A program made the position numbers and the translations under genes. 64,000 nucleotides of DNA. Origin: Nonomuraea sp. MG754425. Its GTDB lineage: Bacteria > Actinomycetota > Actinomycetes > Streptosporangiales > Streptosporangiaceae. This document shows, in pieces, positions 16,752-24,682 of the stretch (positions are counted from its first letter, which is position 1; each line of letters begins with the position of its first letter). Under the pieces are notes generated by a model. That model was not told where the DNA came from and did no database searches. It saw only the letters and a list, made by a program, of their open reading frames with translations. The DNA lies in assembly GCF_021699195.1 (NCBI RefSeq), contig NZ_SSXE01000002.1, positions 118,283-182,282 of the forward strand. Direction: 5' to 3'.

Positions 16752-17075
16752 TCACGCTTTGCCTTTCCACGACAATGTCACGGAGAAGTTGGCCTCCGTG
16801 GCGGTGCTGGCGATCACCACGTCCGCCTCGGCCGACAGCGTCACCCCGAACTCCACCGTGATCTCGTCCGGCGCCTGCGCCAGCTCGCCGAAACTGGTCA
16901 CGAAGTTCTCGGCCACCGGGCGGATCGTGTCCAGCATCTCGCCGAACGACCGGCCCGCACGGGCGACCACCTGCCCGGCCCGGCCGACGCGGACCGGCGC
17001 GCCGCCGTCCTCGTCCTTGATCTCCACCTTGACGACGTGGCCTTGCTCGCCGACCGGCAGTTCCACCACACGCAT
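16752..17075 (-). CDS. Trypco1 (CU044_2847-like) trypsin-co-occurring protein
   Basis: 107 residues from ATG 17075. The sequence MRVVELPVGEQGHVVKVEI, a middle helix (SFGEMLDTIRPVAENFVTSF), and the C-terminal strand pattern ITVEFGVTLSAEADVVIAST followed by ANFSVTLSWK match the small Trypco1 family. Established knowledge: this family was named for its recurrent neighbourhood with trypsin-STAND proteins in conflict systems of multicellular bacteria. It ends 75 bases before the trypsin-nSTAND gene on the same strand and presumably delivers or regulates the protease, or is its substrate. An inverted repeat GTGAG-CCCGGT-CTCAC lies between the genes (16696-16711). Function in the pair is inference. 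Confidence 0.82.
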   Translation of the reverse strand: MRVVELPVGEQGHVVKVEIKDEDGGAPVRVGRAGQVVARAGRSFGEMLDTIRPVAENFVTSFGELAQAPDEITVEFGVTLSAEADVVIASTATEANFSVTLSWKGKA

Positions 17076-17181
17076 CGGGCCCGCTCCCGTCTCCTCGACC
17101 TGTCCAGGACGTCATACGACCACGCCGCGGATCCGGCGCGCGCCCGTTTGCGCCTCTTCGCAGGTCGCCCGCACGACAGCG

Positions 17182-17215
17182 AGGAGCCCGGGACCGGTCA
17201 CGGCCCCGGGCTCCT
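17182..17215 (-). terminator. Hairpin terminator of the subtilisin gene
   Basis: AGGAGCCCGGG (17182-17192) pairs perfectly with CCCGGGCTCCT (17205-17215) around a 12-base loop, 13 bases after the subtilisin stop. Confidence 0.65.
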
Positions 17216-17227
17216 GGAGAGCTCGCG

Positions 17228-20200
17228 TCACTTCAGGCGGAAGGCCCGCTTCACGGTCTGGGTGAACGTGTTGCCCTTCGTGTCGCCCGCCGTGAGACGG
17301 AGGGAGACGAACCCGCCCGGCCGGTGCGGGTTGAGCAGGGCCGTCTGGTACCTGTCCTTGCCGACCGGCAGGACGATGAGCCGCTTCCAGGTGGCCCCGT
17401 CGTCGTAGGACACCTCGGCGGTGACCTTGGAGACGAGCCCGCCCGCCGTACGCTCAAGGCGCAGCGGCAGCGGCAGCAGGCCGGCCCGCGCGGCGTTGTC
17501 GCCGTCCAGCGCCGGCTCGGCGCGCAGCGCGTACAGCGGGATCGCGCCCTCGCCCTTGGAGGTGAACGCGAACTCGGTGCGCACCTCGGTGGACAGCTCG
17601 GTGCTCTTCGGGTTGGCCGTTCCCTCCAGCACGAGCTGGAAGTTCCCCTGACCGGCCGGGGTCGGGAACTTCAGCCCGGAGGGCTGCGGGAACCGGGTGA
17701 AGCTCCCCACCTCCTTGCCGTCGCGCAGCAGCGTGGTCCGGCCCGAGCCGTACGAGCTGGCCGGGCCGGTACGCCCCGGCCCGGCCGGGTTCCACAGCGG
17801 CAGGCTGTAGGCGGTGACCGTGTCCGCGGCGCGCTCGACCTTCGCGCCGCTGTTCAGCGCGGTCCCGACCACGGCGGTGTTCCAGGAGTCGGTGTCCCGC
17901 TTGCCCGCCTTGTACGTCCTGGGCTCGGCCTCCTCCAACGTCTGGTGCAGGTTCGCGCTGGCCGGGTTGCCCACGAACACGCGCTTCCACGGGATGCCCG
18001 GCGTGAAGTACCAGGTCGGCGTCGCGGGGATCGGCGTGGTGACCTGGGCCCACGTCCCGAACCGGCCGCCCGCGTCGTCGGTGACCGGGGCGGAGCCGCC
18101 GGCGCCGATGGAGTCCGCCCGCAGGCTGCTGTAGTCCTGCTTGACCGCCGCCAGGTCCCGGTCGCGGACCCGCAGCTCGTCGGGCACCTCGCCCTCGTGC
18201 CGGAGGTAGAGGTTGTACTGGTAGGGGCTGCCGGTGAAGCGGTCGTTCCGGAACGCGGCGAGCTGCGCGAAGATGTCGAACCGGAACCCGGGCGTGCTCG
18301 CCCGCACGCGCTTGACGTTGAAGCGCAGCGGGTCGGGTGAGAGGTTCCGGGGCAGCGAGAACCGGTCGATGCTGTACCGCGAGCCCCACGCCTTGCCGTC
18401 GGCCCGCTCCTGGATCAGGGTGAACTCCTCGCCGGCGGTCCGGGCGTCGGCGTGGTCGGTGGTGACGTCCAGATGCTTGGCGCCCTGGGCGTCGAAGACC
18501 ACCTCACGGTCGGCCTTGACCTCCAGGCCGACGATCGGGACCACGCTCAGCTCGTCGTGCCCGTCGGGGAAGACGGTGGACAGGTGCGCGTAGGCGAGGT
18601 AGCGGCCCGCCGCGACGCGCACCGGGGTCTCGCTGTCGCCGTAGCTGATGCCGATGAACGTCGGGGTGCCGCCGTCCTCGGGGACCAGCGTGACCGGCAT
18701 GTACCGCCACTCCGGGTCGGGCACCGTCCCGAGCTGGTCGATCAGCTTGATCCGCAGGTCGTAGCTCTCGGCCTCCTTGTCGAGGCTGACGAGCGTGGAG
18801 ATCGTGGCGCCGGAGCCGGTGGCGGTGATCCGCCCGCCGTACCCGCCGGGCTTGCCGGCCTTCGGGCTCGCCGTCACGTCCACGGTCGCGCTGCCGCCCG
18901 CGGGCACCTTGACCTGGTCGGCCCCGAGCGTGAACAGCCCGCCGGGCAGGCCGTCGCCGGACACGGCCAGGTCGAGGGTGACGTCGTCCGTCCCGGCGTT
19001 GCGGTAGGTCAGCGTCTTCTTGATCGGCGTCTCCTCGTACGGCCAGCGCAGGTGGCCGAAGGAGAGCGTGCCCGCGTCGGCCGTGACGGCCTGCCGTACG
19101 GCGCGGGCCACGTCGAGGCGGCCGGAGCCGTTCTCGAAGAGGGCGCCGCCGGGCTTGGCGGTGCCGACCAGGGTGGCCTTGAGCTGCTGGGCCGTCCAGT
19201 CGGGGTGCTGCTGGGCGAGGATGGCGGCGGCTCCGGCGACGTGCGGGGCCGCCATCGAGGTGCCGGACATGCTGCGGTAGCCGGCGGACCCGGCCGCGGC
19301 GGCGTTGATGGCGACGCCCGGCGCGGTCAGGTCGGGCTTGAGCGCCCCGTCGCCGAGGCGCGGACCGCGGCTGGAGAAGGCGGCGAGCTGGTCCTCGTGG
19401 TCCACCGCGCCGACCGTCAGCGCCGCGTCGGCCGAGCCGGGGCTGCCGAGCGAGCGCTCCTTGGGCCCGTTGTTGCCGGCCGAGATGACGAACAGCAGCC
19501 CGCGCTCCTCGGTCAGCCGGTTGACGGCCTGCTCGACGGGGTCGAGGCCCTCGCTGTCGTCGTGGCCGAGGCTCATGTTGACGACCTTGGCGCCCTGCTG
19601 GGCGGCCCACTCCATGCCGGCGATGACGTCGGAGTCGTAGCCGCTGCCCCGGTCGTTGAGCACCTTGCCGACCAGCAGCCGCGCGCCGGGGGCCACGCCC
19701 TTGCGGGCGGGCGTCGCGGCCAGGCCCTGACCGGCGATGGTCGAGGCGACGTGGGTGCCGTGGCCGTGCCGGTCCACGGTGTCGGCGCTGTCGGAGAAGT
19801 TCTGCGCGGCGTCCACCCGGCCCGCGAGGTCGGGGTGCTTGTCGTCGATGCCGGTGTCGAGGACGGCCACCTTCACGCCCTCGCCGGTGAAGCCGGCCTG
19901 CCAGGCGTCCGGCGCGCCGACCTGAGGCACGCTGCGGTCGAGCGTGACCTGCGACTTGGCGTCCAGCCAGATCCGCTCCATGCCGGGGCTCTGGCTGAGC
20001 TGCGTCCAGGCGTCGCCCCTGGGCGGCTCGGCGACGACGGCGTTGATGGAGGCCAGCGTCCGGGTGGCCGAGGGGACGGCCGCGGCGCGCACGCCCTGGC
20101 GGTACTGGACGATCAGCGGCAGCGTGGCCGCCGACGCGTCGTCCAGGCCGTCCTCGATCAGCTTCGGCACCTCGAACAGCCGCCGGTCGATGACGCCCTT

Positions 20201-20470
20201 GGCGACCAGGCCGGCGACGTCCACGGGGATGATCGTCCAGTCGTCCGCGGTGCCTTCCTTGACGTACCGGATCTCCTTGCGGCCGGGGCCGGCGTGGAAG
20301 GCGACGGCTCCGTCCGGGCTGACGACGACCTTGTCCCCGGTGATCAGCGTGACGGCCTTGTCGGACGAGCCGCCCGCCTCGGGAGACGGTTCCGCGCTCG
20401 CGGGCTGGATCACGGCCGACGTGGCCGCGAGGGCCAGCGCCAGCATCGCCGTTAACTTCCTGCGCACCAT
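17228..20470 (-). CDS. Secreted subtilisin-like S8 serine protease
   Basis: 1080 residues. ATG 20470 is chosen because AAGGAG lies four bases upstream and it gives a classical signal peptide (MVRRKLTAMLALALAATSAV, cleavage after PASA, residue 26). An inhibitor-like propeptide follows (about 30-180), then the peptidase S8 domain with D205 (VAVLDTGIDDKHPD), H237 (HGHGTHVAS), oxyanion N333 (SAGNNG) and S405 (GTSMAAPHVAG). The remaining 600 residues contain beta-sandwich modules that are probably used for substrate or wall binding. It is the large secreted multi-domain subtilase type common in actinomycetes, for scavenging or morphological proteolysis. It is monocistronic with its own terminator. 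A DtxR-like iron box lies 330 bases upstream, too far to be sure it controls this gene. Confidence 0.92.
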   Translation of the reverse strand: MVRRKLTAMLALALAATSAVIQPASAEPSPEAGGSSDKAVTLITGDKVVVSPDGAVAFHAGPGRKEIRYVKEGTADDWTIIPVDVAGLVAKGVIDRRLFEVPKLIEDGLDDASAATLPLIVQYRQGVRAAAVPSATRTLASINAVVAEPPRGDAWTQLSQSPGMERIWLDAKSQVTLDRSVPQVGAPDAWQAGFTGEGVKVAVLDTGIDDKHPDLAGRVDAAQNFSDSADTVDRHGHGTHVASTIAGQGLAATPARKGVAPGARLLVGKVLNDRGSGYDSDVIAGMEWAAQQGAKVVNMSLGHDDSEGLDPVEQAVNRLTEERGLLFVISAGNNGPKERSLGSPGSADAALTVGAVDHEDQLAAFSSRGPRLGDGALKPDLTAPGVAINAAAAGSAGYRSMSGTSMAAPHVAGAAAILAQQHPDWTAQQLKATLVGTAKPGGALFENGSGRLDVARAVRQAVTADAGTLSFGHLRWPYEETPIKKTLTYRNAGTDDVTLDLAVSGDGLPGGLFTLGADQVKVPAGGSATVDVTASPKAGKPGGYGGRITATGSGATISTLVSLDKEAESYDLRIKLIDQLGTVPDPEWRYMPVTLVPEDGGTPTFIGISYGDSETPVRVAAGRYLAYAHLSTVFPDGHDELSVVPIVGLEVKADREVVFDAQGAKHLDVTTDHADARTAGEEFTLIQERADGKAWGSRYSIDRFSLPRNLSPDPLRFNVKRVRASTPGFRFDIFAQLAAFRNDRFTGSPYQYNLYLRHEGEVPDELRVRDRDLAAVKQDYSSLRADSIGAGGSAPVTDDAGGRFGTWAQVTTPIPATPTWYFTPGIPWKRVFVGNPASANLHQTLEEAEPRTYKAGKRDTDSWNTAVVGTALNSGAKVERAADTVTAYSLPLWNPAGPGRTGPASSYGSGRTTLLRDGKEVGSFTRFPQPSGLKFPTPAGQGNFQLVLEGTANPKSTELSTEVRTEFAFTSKGEGAIPLYALRAEPALDGDNAARAGLLPLPLRLERTAGGLVSKVTAEVSYDDGATWKRLIVLPVGKDRYQTALLNPHRPGGFVSLRLTAGDTKGNTFTQTVKRAFRLK

Positions 20471-20877
20471 GCGACTCCTTCTCTCATGCAAGAAGGAGTT
20501 GAACAGCGCGCTCCCCGTACGGACAAGCTTCCGGGCTGTCGCGCATGTGACATGACGCGGTCACGACAGCCCGGCGGTGCCGGTGAGCTGGCTCGATCCG
20601 GGTGCCCGCGGGCCGGGTGCGGATGCCGGGCGGCCACCGTCCGGTCGCCTCGACGCTGGCGTCATCCTCGCAGGAATCCGGGTCCGGCGCTCGGGCGCGG
20701 CCCGTCCCGGCGATCTTGCCACGCGGCAATGCCGCGCGGTAATTTCGTGGCTGCCAGGGCTCCGGGTGCCTCTCCCAGGATGGCAGGCTACGCCAGGATT
20801 AGGTTAGCTTTACCTAATTGCCGGCAATGTGTCCGAGGGGTTCTCTGGTGTTTCGTCCTGGTGTGCGCGCTGGGTGG
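20471..20877. other. Intergenic with orphan iron box; no gene seen
   Basis: About 400 bases between the start of the subtilisin gene and the end of the blaI-like gene. Short frames on both strands lack ribosome binding sites. A small hairpin CGCGGC-AAT-GCCGCG is at 20722-20736. The notable element is the iron box at 20799-20817. Confidence 0.4.
20799..20817. promoter_or_regulatory. DtxR/IdeR-type iron box (orphan)
   Basis: TTAGGTTAGCTTTACCTAA agrees with the 19-base DtxR-family consensus at 16 of 19 positions by eye. No iron-uptake gene starts next to it: the plus-strand side runs into the 3' end of the blaI-like gene, the minus-strand side into 330 bases before the subtilisin gene. Confidence 0.6.
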
Positions 20878-21285
20878 TCAGGAGTCGGGGTCGCTGAGCA
20901 GATGCCGGAGGATCTCCTCGTCGCCGGGTTCGAGGCCGCTGACGAAGCGCCGCAGCACCGAGGCCCGATCGTCCTCCTCGGCCAGCAGGCGGTTCATGTG
21001 CGCGGCCACCAGGCCCGGCGCGTCGGCGATCGCGGTGTACCGGAACGCCTTGCCGTCGCGCCGCCGCGTCACCGCGCCCTTCTTGGCCAGCCGGTTCAGG
21101 GTGGTGATCACCGTGCTGTAGGTCAGGGCGGCCGGGGCGTCGAGCCGTTCGAGGACCTCGCCGGTGGTCAGCGGCCGGTCGGCGGCGGACAGGACGGTGA
21201 TGATCGCCGCCTCGAGCCGGCCGGCCCGCCTCCTGGGCACCGCGGAGTCGGCCTCCGGCGGCTGACGGTCTGTCACCTGTCGCAT
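20878..21285 (-). CDS. BlaI/MecI-family repressor
   Basis: 135 residues from ATG 21285 (GTG 21276 is an alternative). The winged helix reads LEAAIITVLSAADRPLTTGE followed by LTYSTVITTLNRLAKKGAVTRRRDG, the typical BlaI signature, and FRYTAIADAP plus the C-terminal dimerisation helices (VLRRFVSGLEPGDEEILRHL). BlaI repressors bind TACA-type operators and are destroyed by a cognate membrane metalloprotease. That partner, an M56 peptidase, is encoded divergently 56 bases away. No clear TACA operator was identified by eye. In actinomycetes such pairs respond to cell-wall stress or redox or copper rather than only beta-lactams. Confidence 0.9.
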   Translation of the reverse strand: MRQVTDRQPPEADSAVPRRRAGRLEAAIITVLSAADRPLTTGEVLERLDAPAALTYSTVITTLNRLAKKGAVTRRRDGKAFRYTAIADAPGLVAAHMNRLLAEEDDRASVLRRFVSGLEPGDEEILRHLLSDPDS

Positions 21286-21341
21286 TCTATTCGTCCGCGC
21301 GTGGCCGCCCACCGACGCGGCCCGGCCACGGGGGCGCGGTG

Positions 21342-22265
21342 ATGTTCGATCACTTCGTCTGGTCGGTCCTGACGGTCCCACTGGTGGTGGTCGCCCTCGT
21401 CGCGCTGCTCGCGGACCGGCTGCCGCCGTCGCCCGCCGCCAGGGTCCTGGCCTGGTCGGCGGCCGGAGCCGCGCTGGCGAGCCTGCTCAACGTGGCGGCC
21501 TTCACGATCAAGGCGGTGGCGGAGGTCCCCCTCGTCGCCGGTCATCTCGGGTGGTCCCACCAGATCGTGATCGCCGACACCGGGCACGTGCGCTGGGTCC
21601 CGTGGCTCTGCGCGCTGTGGACGGTGGCCGCCGCCGTGGCCGCCGCCAAGGTGGTGACCCGCTACCGCCGCGGACTCGCGTGGGCGCGCCGGTTCACCCC
21701 GACCGCAGGGCCCGACGGGGTCGTCGAGGTGGCCAGCGACGAGATCGAGGCGTTCGCCGTGCCGGGCCGGCCGGGACACGTCGTCGTCACGACCGGGATG
21801 CGGCGGCTCCTCACCGAGGAGCAGTACGCGGCGCTGCTCGCCCACGAGCGGGCGCACCTGGACCACGACCACTTCCGGCTGATGCTGCTGAGCGAACTGG
21901 CCGGCGCGGTCCATCCCGCGCTGCGGTGGGTCTGCGGCCAGGTCGGCTACCTGGTCGAGCGGGCCGCCGACGAGCAGGCGGCGGCGACGGTCGGGGACCG
22001 CCGGATCCTCGCCCAGGCGATCGGCTCGGCGGCGCTGGCCGCCCGGGGACGACCGGGGCTCAGGCTCGGCCCCCTCGCGTCCTTCGCCCGGCCCAGACGT
22101 CCCGGCGTGATCCCGCGCCGGGTCGCCGCGCTCCTGCGTCAGGCTCGCCGCGCCCGGTCGTGGCCGGCCGCCGTCCCCGCGGTCATGGCGGTGAGCTCAC
22201 TCGTCTGGACCGGCGAGGCCCTGTACGACCTGGTCGAGCTGCTCGTGCTCGCCACCGGCCGCTGA
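21342..22265 (+). CDS. M56-family (BlaR1/MecR1-like) membrane metallopeptidase
   Basis: 307 residues from ATG 21342. Membrane helices at about 5-25, 35-60 and 88-105 precede the zinc motif LLAHERAHLDHDH (HExxH, residues 168-172) with the third ligand in YLVERAADEQA (E206), and one C-terminal helix follows. There is no penicillin-binding sensor domain, as is usual for actinobacterial M56 proteins, so the signal is unknown. It is divergent from its BlaI-type repressor. Its last 69 bases overlap, tail to tail, the 3' end of the convergent ABC ATPase gene, which is unusual. Confidence 0.88.
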   Translation: MFDHFVWSVLTVPLVVVALVALLADRLPPSPAARVLAWSAAGAALASLLNVAAFTIKAVAEVPLVAGHLGWSHQIVIADTGHVRWVPWLCALWTVAAAVAAAKVVTRYRRGLAWARRFTPTAGPDGVVEVASDEIEAFAVPGRPGHVVVTTGMRRLLTEEQYAALLAHERAHLDHDHFRLMLLSELAGAVHPALRWVCGQVGYLVERAADEQAAATVGDRRILAQAIGSAALAARGRPGLRLGPLASFARPRRPGVIPRRVAALLRQARRARSWPAAVPAVMAVSSLVWTGEALYDLVELLVLATGR

Positions 22266-23852
22266 GACGGGGGCGGCGGACCTGGTCCGGGTGATCCGCC
22301 CGTCCTCCAGGAGGTGGGTCTCGTCGGTGTAGCCCTCGATGAGGTCGAGCTGATGGCTGACCAGCAGCAGGGCCATGCCGCGCGCCGCGCGGAGCCGGGC
22401 CAGCAGGTTCATGATCTCGATGCCGGTGGCGGGGTCGAGCGCCGAGGTGATCTCGTCGCAGAGCAGGTAGTCGGGATCGGCGGCGAGGGCGCGGGCGATC
22501 GAGACCCGCTGGCGCTGGCCGCCGGACAGTTGTGCCGGGTACCGGGAGGCGGTGTCCACGGGCAGGCCGACCTGCTGGAGGAGCGCGCCGACCCGGGCGT
22601 GGAGCTCGCTCCGGGGCGTGCCGCCGAACCGGGTGAGCGGACGCGCCAGGGTCGCGCCCACACTGCGGGACGGGTTGAGCGCGCCGAGCGGGTCCTGCGG
22701 GACGAACTGGATGCGGCGTTGCTGGGCCCTGCCCCGCCGCCGGGCGTGCGGCGCGAGCCGGTCGCCGTCGAGGGTGACGGCTCCCGCCGCCGCCGGATGC
22801 AGCCCCGCCAGCACCCTGAGCAGCAGCGACTTGCCGGTGCCCGAGCGTCCGGTGAGCCCGACGGCCGAGGCCGGGGGCACGGCCAGGTCGACGCCGGCGA
22901 GCGGCCGACGCCGCCGCGCTCCCGTGCCGAACGCGACCTCGACCTCACCCGCCGCCAGCCCGGCGGCGGATCCCAGCGCCGGACGCGGACGCGAGTCCGG
23001 ATCCGGCCGCAGGTCCGGGTGCGGCCGCAGGTCCGGGTGCGGCCGCAGGTCCGGGTGCGGCCGCAGGTCCGGGTGCGGCCGCAGGTCCGGGTGTGGGTCC
23101 CGATGCGGATCCGGCCGCGGGGCCGAATGAGGTCGAGAGTCCGGATGTGGTCGTGGAGCCGGGTGGCGGTCGGGGGGCCGGTGGGTGGTGGTTGTGAGGG
23201 CGATGCGCTGGTCCGCGCAGATCTCGATCAGCGCCGGATCGTGGCAGGTCAGGACGATCGCGATGCCGCGTTCCGCGGCCAGGGCGCGCAGCAGGCGGCC
23301 GATCGAGTCGCGCAACGGGCCGTCCATCCCGGCGGTCGGCTCGTCGAGGAGCAGCAGCCGGGGCCGGCGGGCCAGCGCGCGGGCCAGGGCCACCCGGCGC
23401 TGCTGCCCTCCGGAGATCGCGCCCGGACGCCGCCCGGCCAGCCCGCCCGCGTCTGGCAGCCGGCAGAGGTCGAGCAGCTCCGTCACGGACTCCCCCTCGG
23501 CGGGGGCCGTCGTCTCGGCGACGAGACGACGGACGGTCATCCGCGGGTTCAGCGTCGCCCCCGGGTCCTGGCCGACGTAGCCGACGTGGTGGCGGCGCAG
23601 CTCCCGCAGGTCGCGGTCCGGCAGGTCGAGGACGTCGTGACCGAGCACGTCGATGCGGCCCGCGATCAGGGCGGCCGGGGGCAGGTGTCCCAGGGCGGCG
23701 CGCAGCAGGGTGGTCTTCCCCGAACCCGAGGCCCCGGTGAGCGCGACGACCTGCCCGGTGCGGGCCGTGAGGCTGGTGGACGGCAGGAGCACCGTCCCGT
23801 CCGGCAGCGTGACCCGTAGGTCGGTGCAGCTCAGCGCCGGGGAGTCCGTCAT
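22197..23852 (-). CDS. Fused double-ATPase subunit of an Opp/Nik-type ABC importer
   Basis: 551 residues. Two ABC domains are fused: the first has Walker A GASGSGKT (40-47), signature ISGGQQRRVALARAL and Walker B RLLLLDEPTAG; the second has GRSGTGKS (335-342), LSGGQRQRVSIARAL and YLLCDEITSALD. Both look ATPase-competent. In most oligopeptide/nickel systems these are separate DppD and DppF proteins. The linker (about 224-290) holds ten histidines and five perfect PHPDLR units encoded by an 18-base tandem repeat. The start overlaps the preceding permease stop (ATGA). The C-terminal 22 codons overlap the convergent M56 gene. It energises uptake by the permeases and lipoprotein of the same operon. 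Confidence 0.92.
   Translation of the reverse strand: MTDSPALSCTDLRVTLPDGTVLLPSTSLTARTGQVVALTGASGSGKTTLLRAALGHLPPAALIAGRIDVLGHDVLDLPDRDLRELRRHHVGYVGQDPGATLNPRMTVRRLVAETTAPAEGESVTELLDLCRLPDAGGLAGRRPGAISGGQQRRVALARALARRPRLLLLDEPTAGMDGPLRDSIGRLLRALAAERGIAIVLTCHDPALIEICADQRIALTTTTHRPPDRHPAPRPHPDSRPHSAPRPDPHRDPHPDLRPHPDLRPHPDLRPHPDLRPHPDLRPDPDSRPRPALGSAAGLAAGEVEVAFGTGARRRRPLAGVDLAVPPASAVGLTGRSGTGKSLLLRVLAGLHPAAAGAVTLDGDRLAPHARRRGRAQQRRIQFVPQDPLGALNPSRSVGATLARPLTRFGGTPRSELHARVGALLQQVGLPVDTASRYPAQLSGGQRQRVSIARALAADPDYLLCDEITSALDPATGIEIMNLLARLRAARGMALLLVSHQLDLIEGYTDETHLLEDGRITRTRSAAPVSAAGGEHEQLDQVVQGLAGPDE
23005..23094. repeat. 18-base minisatellite, five tandem copies
   Basis: GGCCGCAGGTCCGGGTGC repeats five times (the last copy ends in T). 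On the coding strand it gives PHPDLR x5 in the linker of the double ATPase. More degenerate units lie on both sides. Unequal exchange would change linker length in frame. Confidence 0.92.
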
Positions 23853-24682
23853 GGGGCGGCCTTTCGTGCAGAGCCCGGCCGGGCGGGGACGGCCGGTCGC
23901 CGGGAGAGCGCTTCCGAGGCGAGGTTGACGCTGATCGCCAGGACGGCGATGGCCAGGCTGGGGGCGAGCACGGCCCAGGGATTGAGCAGGATGCCGCCGG
24001 AGTTCTCCCGGATCATCAACGCCCAGTCGGCGGCGGGCGGCTGCGGGCCGATCTGGAGGAAGCCCGCCATGGAGATGATGTAGACGGCCTCGACGAACCG
24101 CAGCCCGAACAGCGCGATGAGGGTGGAGCGCAGGTTCGGCACCAGCTCGCGGGCCGCCACGTACGACAGGCGCTCGCCCGAGGCGAGGGCGGTCTCGATG
24201 TAGCCGGTCGCGGTCAGGGGCGCGGCGGCTCCGGCCACGACCCTGATGGCGTACGGCAGGCCGAGCGCCACGGTCGCGGCGGCCACGGCGAGCCGGCCGC
24301 CGCCGGGCCAGGTCATGCCGATCAGCATGACGCCGAGGACCGGGGGGAGCAGGATCGCGATGTCCGCGCCGCGCTCGACCAGCCGGCGGGCCGCCGGACT
24401 CAGCGCCGCCAGGCAGCCGAGCCAGATCGCGCCGACGGTGATGATCACGGCCACCGCCAGCGCGCTGACGATCAACGCGGTCCCGCCGGACAGCAGGCGG
24501 CTCAGGACGTCACGGCCGAGCTGGTCGCCGCCGAGCGGCGCGCCGGCCTCGGGCGGGGCGTACGCCATGGTGACGGGCGCGTCGATCGCGTGCGGGGCGA
24601 GGAACGGGCCGGCCACCGCGGCGATGACCAGCAGCAGGGCGGGGACGGCCCGCCGCAGCCCCCGGACGCCGAAGACGTTCAC
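23849..24682 (-). CDS. DppC/NikC-type ABC permease
   Basis: 277 residues from GTG 24682, overlapping the preceding permease stop by GTGA. The N-terminal helix (RRAVPALLLVIAAVAGPFLA) is followed by the DppC-type segment APLGGDQLGRDVLSRLLSGG, five further helices, and an EAA-like loop YIETALASGERLSYVAAREL. It forms the transmembrane channel together with the DppB-like permease and is driven by the fused ATPase. Specificity (peptide, nickel, metal chelate) cannot be read from the permease; the neighbouring biosynthetic operon and iron box suggest a metal-chelate. Confidence 0.9.
   Translation of the reverse strand: MNVFGVRGLRRAVPALLLVIAAVAGPFLAPHAIDAPVTMAYAPPEAGAPLGGDQLGRDVLSRLLSGGTALIVSALAVAVIITVGAIWLGCLAALSPAARRLVERGADIAILLPPVLGVMLIGMTWPGGGRLAVAAATVALGLPYAIRVVAGAAAPLTATGYIETALASGERLSYVAARELVPNLRSTLIALFGLRFVEAVYIISMAGFLQIGPQPPAADWALMIRENSGGILLNPWAVLAPSLAIAVLAISVNLASEALSRRPAVPARPGSARKAAP

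Noticed and set aside
20484..20729. Minus-strand frame near the orphan iron box as a small iron-regulated protein
   Set aside because: It needs a TTG start inside a hairpin, has no ribosome binding site and no coding character.
21285..21342. Classical BlaI TACA-type operator between the BlaI and M56 genes
   Set aside because: No TACA/TGTA inverted pair with the right spacing could be found by eye in the 56-base gap.
23005..23094. Direct repeats considered as a CRISPR array
   Set aside because: Units are contiguous 18-mers without spacers and are in frame inside an ABC ATPase gene.
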